This document shows, piece after piece, positions 37,269-39,948 of a stretch of 39,948 nucleotides of DNA. The stretch covers positions 1 through 39,948 of the forward strand of contig JAPLRZ010000039.1 of the NCBI GenBank assembly GCA_026398895.1, in the 5' to 3' direction. Positions within the stretch are counted from its first letter, which is position 1; each line of letters opens with the position of its first letter. The stretch comes from Methylococcales bacterium. Its GTDB lineage: Bacteria; Pseudomonadota; Gammaproteobacteria; Methylococcales; Methylomonadaceae. The notes beneath the pieces are model-generated. The model did not search any database. It was not told the DNA's origin and was given only the letters and a program-made list of their open reading frames with translations. The position numbers and the translations under genes were made by a program.

Positions 37269-37813
37269 ACATTACGGAAACGGATAAACCGCGCTTATTG
37301 CTAGTCGATGACGATGTTACTTTCTGCACCGTTTTAAAAAGCGCGTTAGAAAAACGAAATTATGACGTATTAGTTGCTAATGATGTCGGCAAAGGTATGC
37401 TGCTTGCGGAACAAAATTTACCCGAATATGCGGTGATTGATTTGCGTATCGGCTACGAGTCTGGTTTAGAACTGGTGAAAAAACTCATTTCTCTTGATGA
37501 CAATACCCAAATCGTCATGTTGACAGGTTTTGCCAGTATTGCCACTGCGGTTGAAGCGATAAAACTTGGTGCGGTGCATTATTTAACTAAACCCGCTAAT
37601 GCCGATGAAATCGTTCGCGCCCTCAACAAAAACGAAGGTGATTCATCAGTGTCTATCAGCGAAAATCCGCTATCTGTTAAACGCTTAGAATGGGAGCATT
37701 TACAAAAAGTATTGATGCAACATGAAGGGAATATTTCCGCTGCGGCCCGCGCTTTGAATATGCACCGCCGTACTTTACAGCGCAAGTTAGAAAAAAAACC
37801 TGTTCGGGAATAA
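37265..37813 (+). CDS. regA: RegA/PrrA-type response regulator
   Basis: 182 residues. Receiver domain with LLLVDDDVTF and phospho-acceptor D59 in YAVIDLRIG; T/S and K in MLTGFAS and YLTKPAN. A short linker leads to a Fis-type helix-turn-helix ending HRRTLQRKLEKK, the strongly conserved RegA recognition helix. It controls energy-generating and carbon or nitrogen pathways in response to redox state; targets cannot be read here. The ATG at 37265 overlaps regB; an upstream frame start at 37220 lies inside regB and is rejected. Confidence 0.94.
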   Translation: MNITETDKPRLLLVDDDVTFCTVLKSALEKRNYDVLVANDVGKGMLLAEQNLPEYAVIDLRIGYESGLELVKKLISLDDNTQIVMLTGFASIATAVEAIKLGAVHYLTKPANADEIVRALNKNEGDSSVSISENPLSVKRLEWEHLQKVLMQHEGNISAAARALNMHRRTLQRKLEKKPVRE

Positions 37814-37875
37814 TTTTAAAGTGGGTAATGGTAAAATCCCCCGACAGCACACTAGGAATAGGGTAGGGCGTAGTG

Positions 37876-37904
37876 AAACCCATCAAATCAATCACGATGG
37901 GTTT
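37876..37904. terminator. Hairpin between regA and rph
   Basis: Perfect 9-bp stem AAACCCATC (37876-37884) / GATGGGTTT (37896-37904) between the convergent regA and rph genes. No long T run on either side, so a bidirectional terminator is only a possibility. Confidence 0.45.
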
Positions 37905-37918
37905 GACTATTTGATGGT

Positions 37919-38641
37919 TTACAATGCTTTTTCTAAGGCTTCGCGTTGTTTTTCTAGCAACTGATTAATCCCCACTCTAGCCAGTTCTAACATAGCCGCC
38001 AGTTCATCTGGTCTAAAGGCATGACCTTCGGCTGTACCTTGAATTTCAATAAATGCGGATGCGTCATTCATGACGATATTCATATCGGTTTCTGCCTGAC
38101 AGTCTTCTGCATAATCCATATCCAGCACAGGTAAGCCTTCATAAATACCCACGGAAACTGAAGCAACTTGCCCATGCAAAGGGTTGGTTTTAATTTGTTT
38201 GCGACTCAGCATTTTTTGAATAGCGAGCGATAATGCGACAAAGCCGCCCGTAATTGCTGCTGTGCGCGTGCCACCATCAGCTTGTAACACATCACAATCG
38301 ATAGTGATAGTATGTTCACCCAAGGCTTTTAAATCCACTGCCGCTCGCAATGACCGCCCAATTAAACGTTGAATTTCTAAGGTACGTCCGCCTTGTTTGC
38401 CATGACTGGCTTCGCGGTTCATACGGCTATGAGTAGAACGCGGTAACATACCATATTCGGCAGTAACCCAGCCCTCGCCTTTGCCTTTTAAAAAACGTGG
38501 TACAGATTTGTCCACACTTGCGGTACACAGTACTCGCGTATCACCAAATTCAACTAACACCGAACCTTCGGCGTGTTTGGTAAAACCACAGGTAAATTTT
38601 ATCTCTCTTAGTTGATCTGGATTGCGTCCGCTAGGTCTCAT
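37919..38641 (-). CDS. rph: Ribonuclease PH
   Basis: 240-residue phosphorolytic 3'-5' exoribonuclease that trims tRNA 3' ends. It starts [20 protein letters not shown], with the phosphate/RNA-binding segment [33 protein letters not shown] and the catalytic-region [15 protein letters not shown] and [17 protein letters not shown]. Full length, without the C-terminal frameshift of some E. coli K-12 strains. Divergent from yicC, a common arrangement. Confidence 0.97.
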   Translation of the reverse strand: MRPSGRNPDQLREIKFTCGFTKHAEGSVLVEFGDTRVLCTASVDKSVPRFLKGKGEGWVTAEYGMLPRSTHSRMNREASHGKQGGRTLEIQRLIGRSLRAAVDLKALGEHTITIDCDVLQADGGTRTAAITGGFVALSLAIQKMLSRKQIKTNPLHGQVASVSVGIYEGLPVLDMDYAEDCQAETDMNIVMNDASAFIEIQGTAEGHAFRPDELAAMLELARVGINQLLEKQREALEKAL

Positions 38642-38731
38642 GAATAGTCTGCCAAAATTAAAAAGTGAGCAGTATACCTGAACGGCTTAGTATTTTCTGA
38701 TAACTGCAACTCACCGTGTTCACTACTGGGC

Positions 38732-38737
38732 TATAAT
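38732..38737 (+). promoter_or_regulatory. Possible -10 box for yicC
   Basis: A perfect TATAAT lies 44 bases before the yicC start. No convincing -35 sits at 16-18 bases, so this is tentative. Confidence 0.35.
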
Positions 38738-38780
38738 GCTTTTATTAATCGTTGCCTCATAACTTCTTTAGGTGAAAAAC

Positions 38781-39647
38781 ATGATAAAAAGTATGACCGC
38801 TTATGCCTGTAATGAGGCAGAAATTAGTAACTTAACCATCAATTGTGAAATTCGTTCTGTCAATCATCGCTACAGTGATGTTGGTTTGAAATTGCCTGAT
38901 GTGTTACGTTTTCTGGAAACTGACTTGCGTATTTTGCTGGGCTCACAAATTAAACGTGGCAAAATTGAATGTACCTTGAGTTATAAAAATCAGCTTAAAC
39001 ACGGACAAGGTTTCGTGGTTAATCATAACACATTAGCTACTTTACTTGAGGCAACGCAACAAATCGAAGCGCAAATGCTAACGCCACAGCCTTTTTCAGC
39101 CTTGGATGTGTTGGCTTTTGCAGGGGTTTTGCAAGAGCCGAGTACCGATAAAAATGAGCTTCGTGAGGGGGTGATGAATTTAGTCAAGCAAACCCTCGCG
39201 CATTTAATAGTTGCTCGTGTTAGAGAAGGCGTTCAGTTAAAAACGCTGATCGAGGAGCGTTGTAGCAAAGTACGCGAGTTTGTGGTTATTGCTAATCAAC
39301 GTGTCCCTGTCGCCATTCAACTGACTCGAGACAAGCTAAAAAACAAAATCACTGAATTAGTCGCTCAACCAGACTTTGACCGTTTGGAACAAGAGTTGGT
39401 CTTTTTGGCACAAAAACTGGATGTTTCAGAAGAACTAGATCGTTTGATTACTCATATCAAAGAAGTGGTGCGAGTGCTTCATGAGGAAGAACCCGCAGGT
39501 AAACGCTTAGATTTTTTAATGCAGGAACTAAACCGTGAAGCTAACACACTAGGCTCTAAATCCGTGGACACCCAGATTTCTCATATAGCCATTGAGCTTA
39601 AAGTGCTGATTGAGCAAATGCGTGAACAAGTCCAGAACATAGAGTAA
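38781..39647 (+). CDS. yicC: YicC-family endoribonuclease
   Basis: 288 residues. The N-terminal MIKSMTAYACNEAEI, SVNHRYSDVGLKLPD and the C-terminal EEPAGKRLDFLMQELNREANTLGSKS match the YicC N-domain and the DUF1732 C-domain. YicC is reported to be an RNA endonuclease acting on small RNAs such as RyhB. The ATG at 38781 with AGGTG upstream is chosen over the GTG at 38772. Confidence 0.93.
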   Translation: MIKSMTAYACNEAEISNLTINCEIRSVNHRYSDVGLKLPDVLRFLETDLRILLGSQIKRGKIECTLSYKNQLKHGQGFVVNHNTLATLLEATQQIEAQMLTPQPFSALDVLAFAGVLQEPSTDKNELREGVMNLVKQTLAHLIVARVREGVQLKTLIEERCSKVREFVVIANQRVPVAIQLTRDKLKNKITELVAQPDFDRLEQELVFLAQKLDVSEELDRLITHIKEVVRVLHEEEPAGKRLDFLMQELNREANTLGSKSVDTQISHIAIELKVLIEQMREQVQNIE

Positions 39648-39682
39648 TGTTTTACCCCGTGTCATACCGTTTCCTGCTACCT

Positions 39683-39710
39683 GCTAACCGCTTGACTTAC
39701 AACGGTTAGC
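39683..39710. terminator. Hairpin after yicC
   Basis: GCTAACCG (39683-39690) and CGGTTAGC (39703-39710) form an 8-bp stem with a 12-base loop. No T run follows; it may be a weak terminator or part of an integration site. Confidence 0.35.
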
Positions 39711-39754
39711 ACTATCAAGCCGTGCCACTCCATTTCAAGCAATCGCAATAAAAT

Positions 39755-39777
39755 CGCGTACCAAGGCGCGTACCAAG
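39755..39777. repeat. Tandem 11-bp direct repeats before the integrase gene
   Basis: CGCGTACCAAG occurs at 39755-39765 and again at 39767-39777 with one base between. Short direct repeats just upstream of an integrase gene are typical of arm-type or attachment-site sequences. Confidence 0.5.
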
Positions 39778-39821
39778 TGTAATATGTGTTCACATTTTGG
39801 AAAAAATACATAGGTGTAGGT

Positions 39822-39948
39822 ATGGCAGGGCTTAGCGATATTGAGATTAAAAGCTGGATAAAAAACAACGTGAGGTTTGAAAGTAAAGCCGATGGAAACG
39901 GGCTTTCTTTGTGCTATCGAAAGGAGCTAAAAACGCCTATATGGCGGT
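39822..39948 (+). CDS. Tyrosine-recombinase integrase, N-terminal start (partial)
   Basis: An open frame from the ATG at 39822 runs off the right edge after 42 codons: MAGLSDIEIKSWIKNNVRFE..., then DGNGLSLCYRKELKTPIWR. This fits the N-terminal arm-binding domain (DUF4102/PF13356) of P4-type phage and island integrases, in which L-(S/T)-D-x-x-I is followed by a D-G-x-G-L-x-L strand. AGGTG and TAGG upstream can serve as ribosome site. Catalytic residues lie beyond the window. Confidence 0.65.
   Translation, partial: MAGLSDIEIKSWIKNNVRFESKADGNGLSLCYRKELKTPIWR

Noticed and set aside
39648..39821. tRNA gene as attachment site for the integrase
   Set aside because: The hairpin at 39683-39710 is not part of a cloverleaf, and no T-loop or CCA end was found on either strand.

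Overview
The window reads as chromosomal DNA of a moderately AT-rich Gram-negative gammaproteobacterium. The evidence is an outer-membrane LptD/SurA pair beside AmgK-MurU, a mreBCD-mrdA-rodA cell-shape operon, proton-translocating transhydrogenase pntAB, and a RegB/RegA (PrrB/PrrA-type) redox two-component pair. The intergenic palindromic repeats and the gene content would fit a methanotroph-like (Methylococcales) or Thiotrichales-like lineage. That placement is inference from memory; no marker gene here fixes the genus.

Layout. 1-620: 3' tail of an IS110-family transposase, then gene-free DNA rich in palindromic repeats. 657-10484 (minus): a DUF3592-type membrane protein, then, past a hairpin terminator, a run read from right to left as lptD-surA-(stand-alone DbpA-type RNA-binding protein)-(RimB-like retropepsin)-pntA-pntB, with two ATGA overlaps. 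10529-12180 (plus): amgK-murU, divergent from lptD. 12271-15186: a class I methyltransferase, a HIT protein and msrB, separated by two gene-poor stretches that hold a pair of 100-bp MITE-like elements, a larger element around one of them, and a decayed IS3-type orfA. 15317-18776: an AIM24-family protein, corA, queG and a small methyltransferase. 19031-26753 (plus): a divergent RpoD-type sigma factor, ftsH, an overlapping FAD oxidoreductase/MnmM-like pair that looks like a two-gene replacement of MnmC, and pepN. 26790-34186 (minus): a repeat-rich YXWGXW lipoprotein and the operon mreB-mreC-mreD-mrdA-rodA, in which mreC appears to lack a canonical start codon. 34384-39647: gatB without gatC/gatA, regB-regA, rph and yicC. 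The window ends inside the first codons of a tyrosine-recombinase (phage/island integrase) gene.

Working together: LptD and SurA build the outer membrane, AmgK-MurU recycle peptidoglycan sugars, and MreBCD-PBP2-RodA drive lateral wall growth, so much of the window concerns the envelope. PntAB and RegBA concern redox balance. QueG and the FAD oxidoreductase/MnmM pair concern tRNA wobble modification; Rph and YicC concern RNA processing. The features most worth follow-up are the putative two-gene MnmC replacement, the AUA-start mreC, the RNA-binding domain without a helicase, the RpoD-like sigma paralogue, and the MITE pair.
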